Shown: in pieces, positions 1 through 5,782 of the stretch
Position numbering within the stretch: position 1 is the first letter of the stretch
How the letters are laid out: the number at the start of each line of letters is the position of its first letter
Program-made: the position numbers and the translations under genes
The notes under the pieces: generated by a model
What the model saw: only the letters and a program-made list of their open reading frames with translations
What the model was told of the DNA's origin: nothing
Databases searched by the model: none
Origin: Sphingomonadales bacterium UBA7473
GTDB lineage: Bacteria > Pseudomonadota > Alphaproteobacteria > Sphingomonadales > Sphingomonadaceae
Assembly (NCBI GenBank): GCA_002478575.1
Contig: DLOX01000094.1
Span: 653-6,434, forward strand
Length of the DNA: 5,782 nucleotides
Direction: 5' to 3'

Positions 1-561
1 TATATGCGCAAGCTGCCGCGTGAAGCTCCTGCTGGCGAAAAATGGGTCTACAAGACAGGCGAGACCAATTTGATCGGCGTGTTGGTCAGCAAAGCCACTG
101 GCAAGTCCTTATCCAGCTACCTGTCAGAAAAGGTCTGGGCACCCTTTGGGATGGAGCAAGATGCGAGCTGGCTTTTGGGCTCAAGTGGGCACGAGATCAG
201 CGGCTGTTGCGTCCAAGCATCGACGCGGGACATGGCCCGTTTTGGTCAGTTCATTCTGGGCGGTGGAATGGCGGGCGGCAAAGCCGTTTTGCCCGAAGAC
301 TGGATCGCGAAAGCCACCACCAAGCAAGCCGATATTGGCGCGCCGGGACAAGGATACGGCTTTCAATGGTGGACCAATGATGATGGCAGCTTTGCGGCTC
401 AGGGCATTTTTGGCCAAGGGATCTTCATCGATCCAAAACGGAAACTGGTGATCGCGACCAATGGCAATTGGCCAATGGCGACGGGCGCAGCGGTGGATGC
501 CCAGCGTGAAGCTTTCTACAAGTCGGTTCAAGCTGCCGTCGATGCTGAGACGAAAAGCTAA
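1..561 (+). CDS. Serine hydrolase of the beta-lactamase / NylB-EstB-like fold, C-terminal part (5' end outside window)
   Basis: The reading frame is open from base 1, so the ATG at 4 is an internal Met and not the start. About 186 residues are visible. They match the C-terminal half of penicillin-recognising serine hydrolases (class C beta-lactamase-like, closest in feel to the 6-aminohexanoate-dimer hydrolase and EstB type). The Tyr motif is at bases 49-57 (Tyr-Lys-Thr, followed by GETNLIG), where the general acid/base Tyr of the YxN motif is expected. Next come the family blocks ATGKSLSSYL, WAPFGMEQDASW and ARFGQFILGGG. Near the end, GIFGQGIFIDPKRKLVIATN occupies the place of the KTG/HxG motif. 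The nucleophile motif SxxK must lie upstream and cannot be checked. The family hydrolyses amide or ester bonds; the substrate here cannot be told. The next gene is on the same strand 96 bases on, or 6 bases on if its earliest start is used, so cotranscription is possible. Confidence 0.85.
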   Translation, partial: YMRKLPREAPAGEKWVYKTGETNLIGVLVSKATGKSLSSYLSEKVWAPFGMEQDASWLLGSSGHEISGCCVQASTRDMARFGQFILGGGMAGGKAVLPEDWIAKATTKQADIGAPGQGYGFQWWTNDDGSFAAQGIFGQGIFIDPKRKLVIATNGNWPMATGAAVDAQREAFYKSVQAAVDAETKS

Positions 562-640
562 GCCGAAGTGGAAAAGAATCACAGTTTAACGGATGCTTTA
601 CGACATTGGCCCTACGCTCTTGACATGCAGGGAGAGGCAG

Positions 641-646
641 AAGGGG
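641..646 (+). promoter_or_regulatory. Candidate ribosome binding site for the diguanylate cyclase
   Basis: AAGGGG lies 11 bases before the ATG at 658 and is purine-rich (preceded by GGAGAGG at 631-637). The competing in-frame starts, GTG 568 and ATG 625, have no comparable sequence in front. This is the main reason for preferring 658. The spacing is slightly long, so support is moderate. Confidence 0.35.
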
Positions 647-657
647 CTGAAAAAGCA

Positions 658-1797
658 ATGAAATCTGGCTGGAAGGCCAGACTTCACAAATTCGTCTTCC
701 CTGATCTGCCGCCGGAAATCGCCGACAGCTTTCAATCCGACCAAATGAATCGCGTCTTGCGTCACATGCCGATGATCTATGCGGTTGGAACGTTGAACAT
801 GATCATCGTCATTGCCCTGTGCGTAAAGAAGGGACTTCCTTTCCATTTCTACGGCTGGATGTTTGGCTTGTCGCTCTTCACCTTCGCTCGGATGGTCATC
901 TGGACCAGGCGCGCACGACAGCCAGTTGACGATCTCGATCCCCAAACCCTTCTCGTCAGTACGACATTGATTGGAATTGCCGGGATGGGGATGCTGAGCC
1001 TTTGGGCGTCGGTCAGCTTCATTATGGGCTATCTGGATGATGTTGTGGTCATCCCGGTTTCCATCGTTTTTGGCGCAACCTGCGTTGCGCACTGCTTAGC
1101 TCCGATGCGAACAGCAGCTTCCGGCACTTTGATTGCCGGCATCTTTCCTATTGCCATTGTGATGGTCGGCTTGGGCGACTTTGAAACCAAGTTGCTGGGT
1201 GTTTGCATGTTGACCGTAGCAGCGATGATGTTGCCATTTGTTTCTCAGCAATATGAGAATTTGGTCAAATCATTGGTGTTGGAAGGCCAAATTCGCGTTC
1301 AAGCTTATACGGATGCGCTGACGGGCCTTCCGAACAGGCGTGCAATGATGGATGCGCTGCATTCTGCTTGCGCAAGGCAAAGGCCTTTCGCCGTTGCCTT
1401 GCTTGACCTTGATGGTTTCAAGGCGGTGAATGATAGTTTGGGGCACCATGTAGGCGATTTGCTGATCCAACATGTTGGTCAAAGAATGGAAGCAACCCGA
1501 GCAACGGGTGATTTGGTGGGGCGTCTTGGCGGCGATGAATTCATCATTCTCATGCACAATGTGAAAGATGAAGCCGATATCTCCGGTCGCGCCTCTCATC
1601 TGATGATGGATCTATGCCGACCCACACTATTGGCAAATGAACATCATGTGCCCATCGCGGCGAGCCTTGGCTATGCCATCAGTCCCAAGGATGGCGTCCA
1701 AGTGGAGGCGTTGCTGATCGCAGCTGACCGGGCGCTTTATTCCGAGAAGCGTGCAGGCAAGCCGACTGGCGCTCAAGCAAATTTAAAGGCCGCATAG
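658..1797 (+). CDS. Membrane-anchored GGDEF diguanylate cyclase
   Basis: Predicted to condense two GTP into the second messenger c-di-GMP at the inner membrane. Counting from ATG 658 (379 aa), a short basic N-terminus leads into about six hydrophobic segments near residues 37-56, 62-82, 98-124, 129-149, 153-173 and 178-195. A linker then runs into a C-terminal GGDEF domain (about 212-370). Visible motifs are DALTGLPNR (219-227), metal-ligand Asp250 in LLDLDGFK, guanine-contacting Asn258 and Asp267, and the signature GGDEF (291-295), so the active site looks intact. The inhibitory-site position before it reads ATGD instead of RxxD, with Arg one residue too early, so canonical product inhibition is doubtful. 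The start is uncertain: the frame is open back to GTG 568 (409 aa) with another ATG at 625. I prefer 658 for its upstream purine-rich stretch and because the extra 30 residues look featureless. The membrane part matches no named sensor domain I can identify. The ligand is unknown. Confidence 0.9.
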   Translation: MKSGWKARLHKFVFPDLPPEIADSFQSDQMNRVLRHMPMIYAVGTLNMIIVIALCVKKGLPFHFYGWMFGLSLFTFARMVIWTRRARQPVDDLDPQTLLVSTTLIGIAGMGMLSLWASVSFIMGYLDDVVVIPVSIVFGATCVAHCLAPMRTAASGTLIAGIFPIAIVMVGLGDFETKLLGVCMLTVAAMMLPFVSQQYENLVKSLVLEGQIRVQAYTDALTGLPNRRAMMDALHSACARQRPFAVALLDLDGFKAVNDSLGHHVGDLLIQHVGQRMEATRATGDLVGRLGGDEFIILMHNVKDEADISGRASHLMMDLCRPTLLANEHHVPIAASLGYAISPKDGVQVEALLIAADRALYSEKRAGKPTGAQANLKAA

Positions 1798-1819
1798 CAC
1801 CGCTGCACCAAAAGGGCAT

Positions 1820-1848
1820 TTGCCCCGATGGATTCAGATGGGTATAGC
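1820..1848 (+). promoter_or_regulatory. Possible promoter for ispG (leaderless or nearly so)
   Basis: TTGCCC (1820-1825) and TATAGC (1843-1848) each match 4 of 6 bases of the sigma-70-type consensus and are separated by exactly 17 bases. Transcription would begin about 6-8 bases after the -10 box, at or next to the preferred ispG ATG at 1855, giving a leaderless transcript. This fits the lack of a good Shine-Dalgarno just before 1855. It is a by-eye match in a short gap and could be chance. Confidence 0.3.
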
Positions 1849-1854
1849 GACGGC

Positions 1855-2994
1855 ATGTCTTCAATCCGTCCTTGGCGTGACATTATCCGCCGCAAAAGCC
1901 GTCAGATCATGGTGGGCAATGTGCCTGTGGGTGGCGATGCCCCGGTTACTGTTCAGACGATGACCAACACACTGACTTCTGATCCTAAGGCAACGATTGA
2001 TCAGATCAGGTGGTGTGAAGAGGCGGGTGTGGATATTGTCCGTGTCTCTTGCCCGGATGTTGAATCGACTGCAGCCTTGAAGCAAATTGTCCGCGCGGCT
2101 CGCGTGCCAATCGTTGCGGATATTCACTTCCACTATAAGCGGGGGCTTGAGGCAGCAGATGCAGGCGCCGCTTGCTTGCGGATCAATCCCGGCAACATCG
2201 GATCTTCAGAACGCGTGAAGGAAGTTGTCAACGCCGCCAAAGCCAATGGCTGCGCGATCAGGATTGGCGTGAATGCAGGGAGCCTAGAAAAGGACCTGCT
2301 TGAGAAATATGGCGAGCCTTGCCCCGAAGCGCTGGTTGAAAGCGCGCTTGATCATATCAAGCTGCTCCAAGACCATGATTTTCATGAGTATAAAGTTGCG
2401 GTGAAGGCCAGCGACCATTTCCTTGCAGTGGCGGCCTATCAGCAATTGGCTGAAGCAGTGGATTGCCCGCTGCACCTAGGCATCACTGAAGCTGGCGGCT
2501 TGATCGCGGGCACGGTGAAATCCGCGATTGGAATTGGCTCGCTCCTTTGGTTTGGGATTGGAGACACAATCCGCGTGTCGCTTTCGGCTGAGCCGGAAGA
2601 AGAGGTCCGCGTTGGCTTTGAAATATTGAAGGCGCTGGGCATCCGGACCCGCGGCGTGCGTGTTGTCAGCTGCCCCAGCTGTGCTCGTCAAGGCTTTGAC
2701 GTGATCCGCACCGTGCAAGCGCTGGAAGAGCGGCTTCAGCATATCCAGACGCCAATGTCGCTTTCAGTGCTGGGCTGTGTTGTGAATGGCCCCGGAGAAG
2801 CGCGGGAGACTGACATTGGCCTCACCGGTGGCGGCAACGGCAAGCATATGGTTTATCTGTCAGGCGTGACCGATCATCATGTCCAAGATGAGGACATGAT
2901 TGGACATATTGTGAAATTGGTCGAAGCAAAGGCTGCTGAGATTGAGGCCGGAACCTCGGTCAGCATGGATACGCTTCACGGCAAAGCCGCTTGA
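1855..2994 (+). CDS. ispG: 4-hydroxy-3-methylbut-2-en-1-yl diphosphate synthase (IspG/GcpE)
   Basis: Penultimate enzyme of the MEP isoprenoid pathway. It reductively opens 2-C-methyl-D-erythritol 2,4-cyclodiphosphate to HMBPP using a [4Fe-4S] cluster and electrons from flavodoxin or ferredoxin, in the cytoplasm. Counting from ATG 1855 (379 aa; E. coli has 372), the N-terminal TIM-barrel part contains VQTMTNT, RVSCPD, VADIHFHYK, LRINPGNIG and GVNAGSLEKDLLEKYG. The C-terminal cluster domain has SCPSCAR with Cys273 and Cys276, then GCVVNGPGEA with Cys308 and Glu315. The spacing of these four cluster ligands (3, 32, 7) equals that of E. coli Cys270, Cys273, Cys305 and Glu312. An in-frame ATG at 1828 would add nine residues and has AAGGG 12 bases before it. 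I prefer 1855 because the protein then begins MSSIRPWRDI, as I recall for sphingomonad IspG. The cyclase gene ends 57 bases upstream on the same strand. The 3' end converges on the next gene with 4 bases between stops. Confidence 0.97.
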   Translation: MSSIRPWRDIIRRKSRQIMVGNVPVGGDAPVTVQTMTNTLTSDPKATIDQIRWCEEAGVDIVRVSCPDVESTAALKQIVRAARVPIVADIHFHYKRGLEAADAGAACLRINPGNIGSSERVKEVVNAAKANGCAIRIGVNAGSLEKDLLEKYGEPCPEALVESALDHIKLLQDHDFHEYKVAVKASDHFLAVAAYQQLAEAVDCPLHLGITEAGGLIAGTVKSAIGIGSLLWFGIGDTIRVSLSAEPEEEVRVGFEILKALGIRTRGVRVVSCPSCARQGFDVIRTVQALEERLQHIQTPMSLSVLGCVVNGPGEARETDIGLTGGGNGKHMVYLSGVTDHHVQDEDMIGHIVKLVEAKAAEIEAGTSVSMDTLHGKAA

Positions 2995-3014
2995 GCCTCT
3001 ACGCGGCGTTTGCC
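2980..3014. terminator. Inverted repeat spanning both convergent stop codons; candidate bidirectional terminator
   Basis: GGCAAAGCCGC (2980-2990) pairs with GCGGC-G-TTTGCC (3003-3014). This gives 11 base pairs with one bulged G (3008) and a 12-base loop (2991-3002) that holds the ispG TGA and most of the opposing TAG. Position and symmetry suit a terminator serving both genes. Neither side is followed by a run of T in the transcribed direction, so it is not a textbook intrinsic terminator. Because the arms are coding sequence, the symmetry also accounts for both proteins ending in Ala-Ala. Confidence 0.4.
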
Positions 3015-5362
3015 TGTTGCTTAAGCTGCCAATTGTTGATCACATCGCGCGCTTCATGCGCTGGCATAGGTCGACCAAACAGATAGCCTTGGATTTTCTT
3101 GCATCCGAGTTGCGCGATCTTCATGCATTCGTCTTCAGTTTCAACGCCTTCCGCTGTGGTTGACATGCCAAGGCTGTCCGCCAGTGCAACCACGGCGCGG
3201 ATGATTGCTAGGCTTTCCGGCGCATTCTTCGCGGCTCCTTGGACAAAAGAGCGGTCGACCTTGATGGTTGAGAATTTGGTTTTCGACAGATAGCCGAGCG
3301 ATGAGTAGCCCGTGCCGAAGTCATCGAGCGACAGCTTCACACCAAGCCCCAGGATGCGATCCAGCACCGCAATGGCTTGGGTGCCTTCGCTCATGAAGAG
3401 GCTTTCGGTAACCTCAATTTCCAATCGATGGGGCGGAAGGCCTGCTTGCGACAGGGCAGAAACAATGACAGCAACGAAGCCAGAATCGAGCAGCTGCTCA
3501 GCCGAAACGTTTACGGCAACCTTCACTGTCGATGGCCAATTTGCAGCTTCTTTGCAGGCGGTCCGCAACACCCACTCGCCGATGGGTCGAATAAGGCGAG
3601 CGTCTTCGGCAATCGGAATGAATTTTGCCGGCGAAACATGCCCCAGCTCAGGATTGTGCCAGCGGAGCAGAGCCTCGAAGCTCTCGATTTGCCCGCTTTG
3701 CGCGTTCACCACTGGTTGATAGTTCAGCAGCATTTCATTGCGCTCAAGCGCTTTGCGGAGGGCAATTTCTAGCACGCGCCGCTCTTCAGCATGAACATGC
3801 AAGTGTGCTTCGTACATTGTAAAGGAACTGCCACCATTATCTTTGGACCGATAGAGGGCCAAGTCGGCAGAGCGCGTAAGCATTTCCGCGGTGCGACCAT
3901 CACGGGGGCTTATGGCTGCGCCCACACTTGCGCCAATATAGATGATATGCTCGTCAACTTCATATGGCTCAGACAGTTTTTGTATAATCTGATTGGCGAC
4001 CCGCTCGACTTGGCTCAGTTCGCGCACATCTTTGACCACAACTGCAAATTCATCACCGCCAAGTCGGCCGCAGATTTCATTGTCGCTCATGATCGATTTT
4101 AGGCGAAGGGCAACGATTGAAAGCAGCCGGTCTCCGATTGGATGGCCTAAAGTGTCATTTACGGCTTTGAAGCGATCAAGGTCGATCATCATGAAACCAC
4201 TTCGACCGCGCCACTGCTCGGCCTTGTCCATGGCTTCGCCAAGCACCTCGCTCAGCTGTAACCGGTTGGGAAGGCCCGTCAGCGTGTCAAACTTCGCCAT
4301 ATGATTGATCTTGTCTGCGCTGCGCCGAGCCGCAGTCACATCCGAACCAACGCCGTGAAAGCCAAGGAACGTGCCGGCATCATCGAAGCGGGGAGAAGCC
4401 GAAAACTCCCACCAATGCTGTTCGTTTTTGACCCTGATGGGAACGACGAGATCTGAGAAGCTTTCGCGATTCTTCAGTTTCTCGCCCAAGGTGCGGAGCG
4501 CCGTTGGAAGCTCCCCCTTTTCCCAAAGATCACCAGCCAGCAGCTGGAGCAACGGCTTGGCTTCGAGCTGCGAAGGCTCCATGCCTAGCGCATGTGCAAA
4601 ACGAGGGGTGACGTGCGTCATGCAACGCGATGGGTCAGTCCGCCACATCCAGTCACCGCCCGAATCCTCAAACTCGCGCAAGAGGAGGCTGACGACCTCC
4701 GTTTTCTCCTTCAGAGCATGTTGGGCATAACGATGGAGCACATAGGTCTTGCCGCTTGCAAGCGTCGCTGCAGTCAACGCTACAGTATAGATCAGGCTCA
4801 GTGCATCGATCAATTCGATCCCAATCGACCAAGTTTTATACGTGAGAGCGCAACCCGTTATGACCAGAAACGCAGAAGCCCCAAGCGGAACAGTTGAAAA
4901 TGCAAAGCTGACACCAGCCATCATGGCCGCGATTACCGCCCAAATCACAAAGATATCCATGGGACTGCCGCTGGAGCCGAAGAACAGCGGAAGACATGCC
5001 CAAACCAGCCCAAGGATCAATAGACCGGTCGTTTCTTCATGAAGCTCAGCACGCGTCGCCGTGAGCCTTGGAAACTCTCTGTGCCGCAATTGCGGTAGTG
5101 CCAAGACGCCAATGGCCATAACAGCGGCGCCGAACCAACTGTTTAGCATAGTGCTTTGTTCGGAAAGGGTCAGAAAGACGCCAAGAGCAGCAAGAATGCC
5201 CATGAACAGCCGGGCCAGCGCGAACCGCCGAATGGCTGTGATCTGCGCGCCTCGAACTTGCCCAAGCTCCAAATTATTGGCTTCGGACAGGCCGAGAATC
5301 GCCCACCAGTTTAACGCAGTTGCGCCGTTGTCTGTTTGTTTGTCGCTCACCCACGCAGGCAT
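2999..5362 (-). CDS. Membrane-bound PAS-GGDEF-EAL protein (dual diguanylate cyclase / c-di-GMP phosphodiesterase)
   Basis: A 787-residue c-di-GMP signalling protein. About six hydrophobic segments lie between residues 48 and 202. The helical linker that follows, containing VVSLLLREFEDSGGDWMW, leads into a PAS/PAC domain (about 235-347). The GGDEF domain (about 350-515) shows DTLTGLPNR (359-367), metal ligand Asp394, Asn402, Asp411 and GGDEF (435-439). SDNE stands where the RxxD inhibitory site would be. The EAL domain (about 530-775) has EALLR (563-567) with Glu563, Asn618 (NVS), Glu650 (EVTES), Asp680-Asp681 (DDFGTGYSSL), Lys701, Glu738 (AEGVE) and Gln758 (QGY). These are all the metal and catalytic positions known from active EAL phosphodiesterases, so both activities are plausible; which dominates cannot be read from sequence. 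ATG 5362 has no clear Shine-Dalgarno. The MaoC-like gene ends 50 bases upstream on the same strand. TTCACG (5400-5395) and TAACTT (5377-5372), 17 bases apart, are a weak possible promoter in that gap. Confidence 0.95.
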   Translation of the reverse strand: MPAWVSDKQTDNGATALNWWAILGLSEANNLELGQVRGAQITAIRRFALARLFMGILAALGVFLTLSEQSTMLNSWFGAAVMAIGVLALPQLRHREFPRLTATRAELHEETTGLLILGLVWACLPLFFGSSGSPMDIFVIWAVIAAMMAGVSFAFSTVPLGASAFLVITGCALTYKTWSIGIELIDALSLIYTVALTAATLASGKTYVLHRYAQHALKEKTEVVSLLLREFEDSGGDWMWRTDPSRCMTHVTPRFAHALGMEPSQLEAKPLLQLLAGDLWEKGELPTALRTLGEKLKNRESFSDLVVPIRVKNEQHWWEFSASPRFDDAGTFLGFHGVGSDVTAARRSADKINHMAKFDTLTGLPNRLQLSEVLGEAMDKAEQWRGRSGFMMIDLDRFKAVNDTLGHPIGDRLLSIVALRLKSIMSDNEICGRLGGDEFAVVVKDVRELSQVERVANQIIQKLSEPYEVDEHIIYIGASVGAAISPRDGRTAEMLTRSADLALYRSKDNGGSSFTMYEAHLHVHAEERRVLEIALRKALERNEMLLNYQPVVNAQSGQIESFEALLRWHNPELGHVSPAKFIPIAEDARLIRPIGEWVLRTACKEAANWPSTVKVAVNVSAEQLLDSGFVAVIVSALSQAGLPPHRLEIEVTESLFMSEGTQAIAVLDRILGLGVKLSLDDFGTGYSSLGYLSKTKFSTIKVDRSFVQGAAKNAPESLAIIRAVVALADSLGMSTTAEGVETEDECMKIAQLGCKKIQGYLFGRPMPAHEARDVINNWQLKQQANAA

Positions 5363-5412
5363 AGCGACAAGAAGTTATCGAATGGTAAGCTCAGCGTGAA
5401 CCTTTTTTACAT

Positions 5413-5782
5413 TCACTTTGGGCGAGTGGCGATGATGCCGTTTGAGATCATGGACATGACCGGCACATTGTCTTGATTTAAAACGGTAAGCTTGCTTTTG
5501 AAGAAGCCCATTTCGGGCTTGGTGGTGGACACTTTCTTGGAAAGAACTTCTGTCTCGCACCGCAGCGTATCGCCAGGATAGACGGGCTTTAGCCAGCGCA
5601 GCTCGTCTACGCCGGGGGAACCTAAACCCGCTTGCTTGTTGGTTTTGAGATTCTCAACGAGCATCGACATGACCATAGCGCATGTATGCCAGCCGCTGGC
5701 CGACAAACGCCCAAAATGCGTCTTTGCCGCGGCTTCATCGTCCAAATGAAAGGGCTGGGGATCATATTTTGAAGCAAAATCC
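5413..5782 (-). CDS. MaoC-like (R)-hydratase / dehydratase domain protein, N-terminus outside window
   Basis: The frame stays open to the window edge, so this is a 3' fragment of about 122 residues. The family is usually near 150 aa, so roughly 20-30 residues are missing. It begins DFASKYDPQPFHLDDEAA, which is the hydratase-2 motif of the hot-dog fold with the catalytic Asp (fragment residue 7) and His (residue 12) both present. FGRLSASGWHT follows, another conserved MaoC block, then PGDTLRCETEV. Relatives hydrate or dehydrate enoyl-CoA thioesters in fatty-acid, polyhydroxyalkanoate or dicarboxylic-acid metabolism. The acyl substrate cannot be told from this part. TTG 5745 is an internal Leu, not a start. 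The gene reads toward the GGDEF-EAL gene with a 50-base gap, so cotranscription is possible, though no functional link is evident. Confidence 0.88.
   Translation of the reverse strand, partial: DFASKYDPQPFHLDDEAAAKTHFGRLSASGWHTCAMVMSMLVENLKTNKQAGLGSPGVDELRWLKPVYPGDTLRCETEVLSKKVSTTKPEMGFFKSKLTVLNQDNVPVMSMISNGIIATRPK

Noticed and set aside
4..6. ATG at the window edge as the start of the hydrolase
   Set aside because: The frame is open further upstream and the family needs an SxxK nucleophile motif before the Tyr motif, so the gene begins outside the window.
620..625. Perfect TTGACA hexamer upstream of the cyclase ATG at 658
   Set aside because: At 16-18 bases downstream the sequence is G-rich (around 642-648) with no -10-like box, so the match is probably chance.
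598..1092. A 164-codon frame antisense to the cyclase membrane region
   Set aside because: It has no recognisable domain, is His/Asp/Arg-rich as expected opposite hydrophobic codons, and overlaps a well-supported gene.
1814..1825. GGGC-ATTT-GCCC small hairpin between the cyclase and ispG, considered as a terminator
   Set aside because: Only about 4 bp with a 4-base loop and no following T-run; too weak to terminate. It also overlaps the promoter-like box.
3312..3772. Open frames of over 100 codons antisense to the GGDEF-EAL gene
   Set aside because: They lie wholly opposite conserved EAL-domain coding sequence, resemble no known protein and are low-complexity Ser/Arg/Ala-rich; they are byproducts of codon composition.
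5403..5408. Run of six T in the gap before the GGDEF-EAL gene, considered as a terminator tail
   Set aside because: No stable GC-rich stem precedes it on the + strand, and no + strand gene ends there. On the - strand it reads as A's.

Overview
The window holds five protein-coding genes, two of them cut by the window edges. It has no RNA genes, insertion sequences or CRISPR. Base composition is moderate (by eye a little over 50% GC) and looks even throughout. The IspG protein has the N-terminus I recall from Sphingomonadaceae (MSSIRPWRDI) and the SCPSCAR cluster motif. The two cyclic-di-GMP enzymes also resemble sphingomonad proteins. I infer a chromosomal segment from an alphaproteobacterium, probably order Sphingomonadales, but no lineage marker proves it.

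Layout. The left half reads on the + strand: the C-terminal part of a beta-lactamase-fold serine hydrolase (1-561), a membrane-bound GGDEF diguanylate cyclase (658-1797, possibly starting upstream), and the isoprenoid gene ispG (1855-2994). The right half reads on the - strand: a MaoC-like hydratase whose N-terminus lies beyond the window (5413-5782), then a 787-residue membrane PAS-GGDEF-EAL protein (2999-5362). The two halves converge at 2994/2999 with only 4 bases between the stop codons. An imperfect inverted repeat of 11 base pairs spans both stops and may act as a shared transcription terminator.

How the genes relate. Two enzymes of c-di-GMP metabolism flank ispG. The cyclase has an intact active site and no canonical RxxD inhibitory site. 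The composite protein keeps the key residues of both its GGDEF and EAL domains, so it could make and degrade c-di-GMP. Both carry an N-terminal region of about six membrane helices with a similar layout, which may be one shared sensor type. IspG is a housekeeping enzyme of the MEP isoprenoid pathway. No functional link between it and the signalling genes is visible beyond proximity.

I see no clear sign of a previously undescribed system. The most useful second-look items are the stop-spanning inverted repeat, the possible shared membrane sensor module, and a possible leaderless promoter at ispG.
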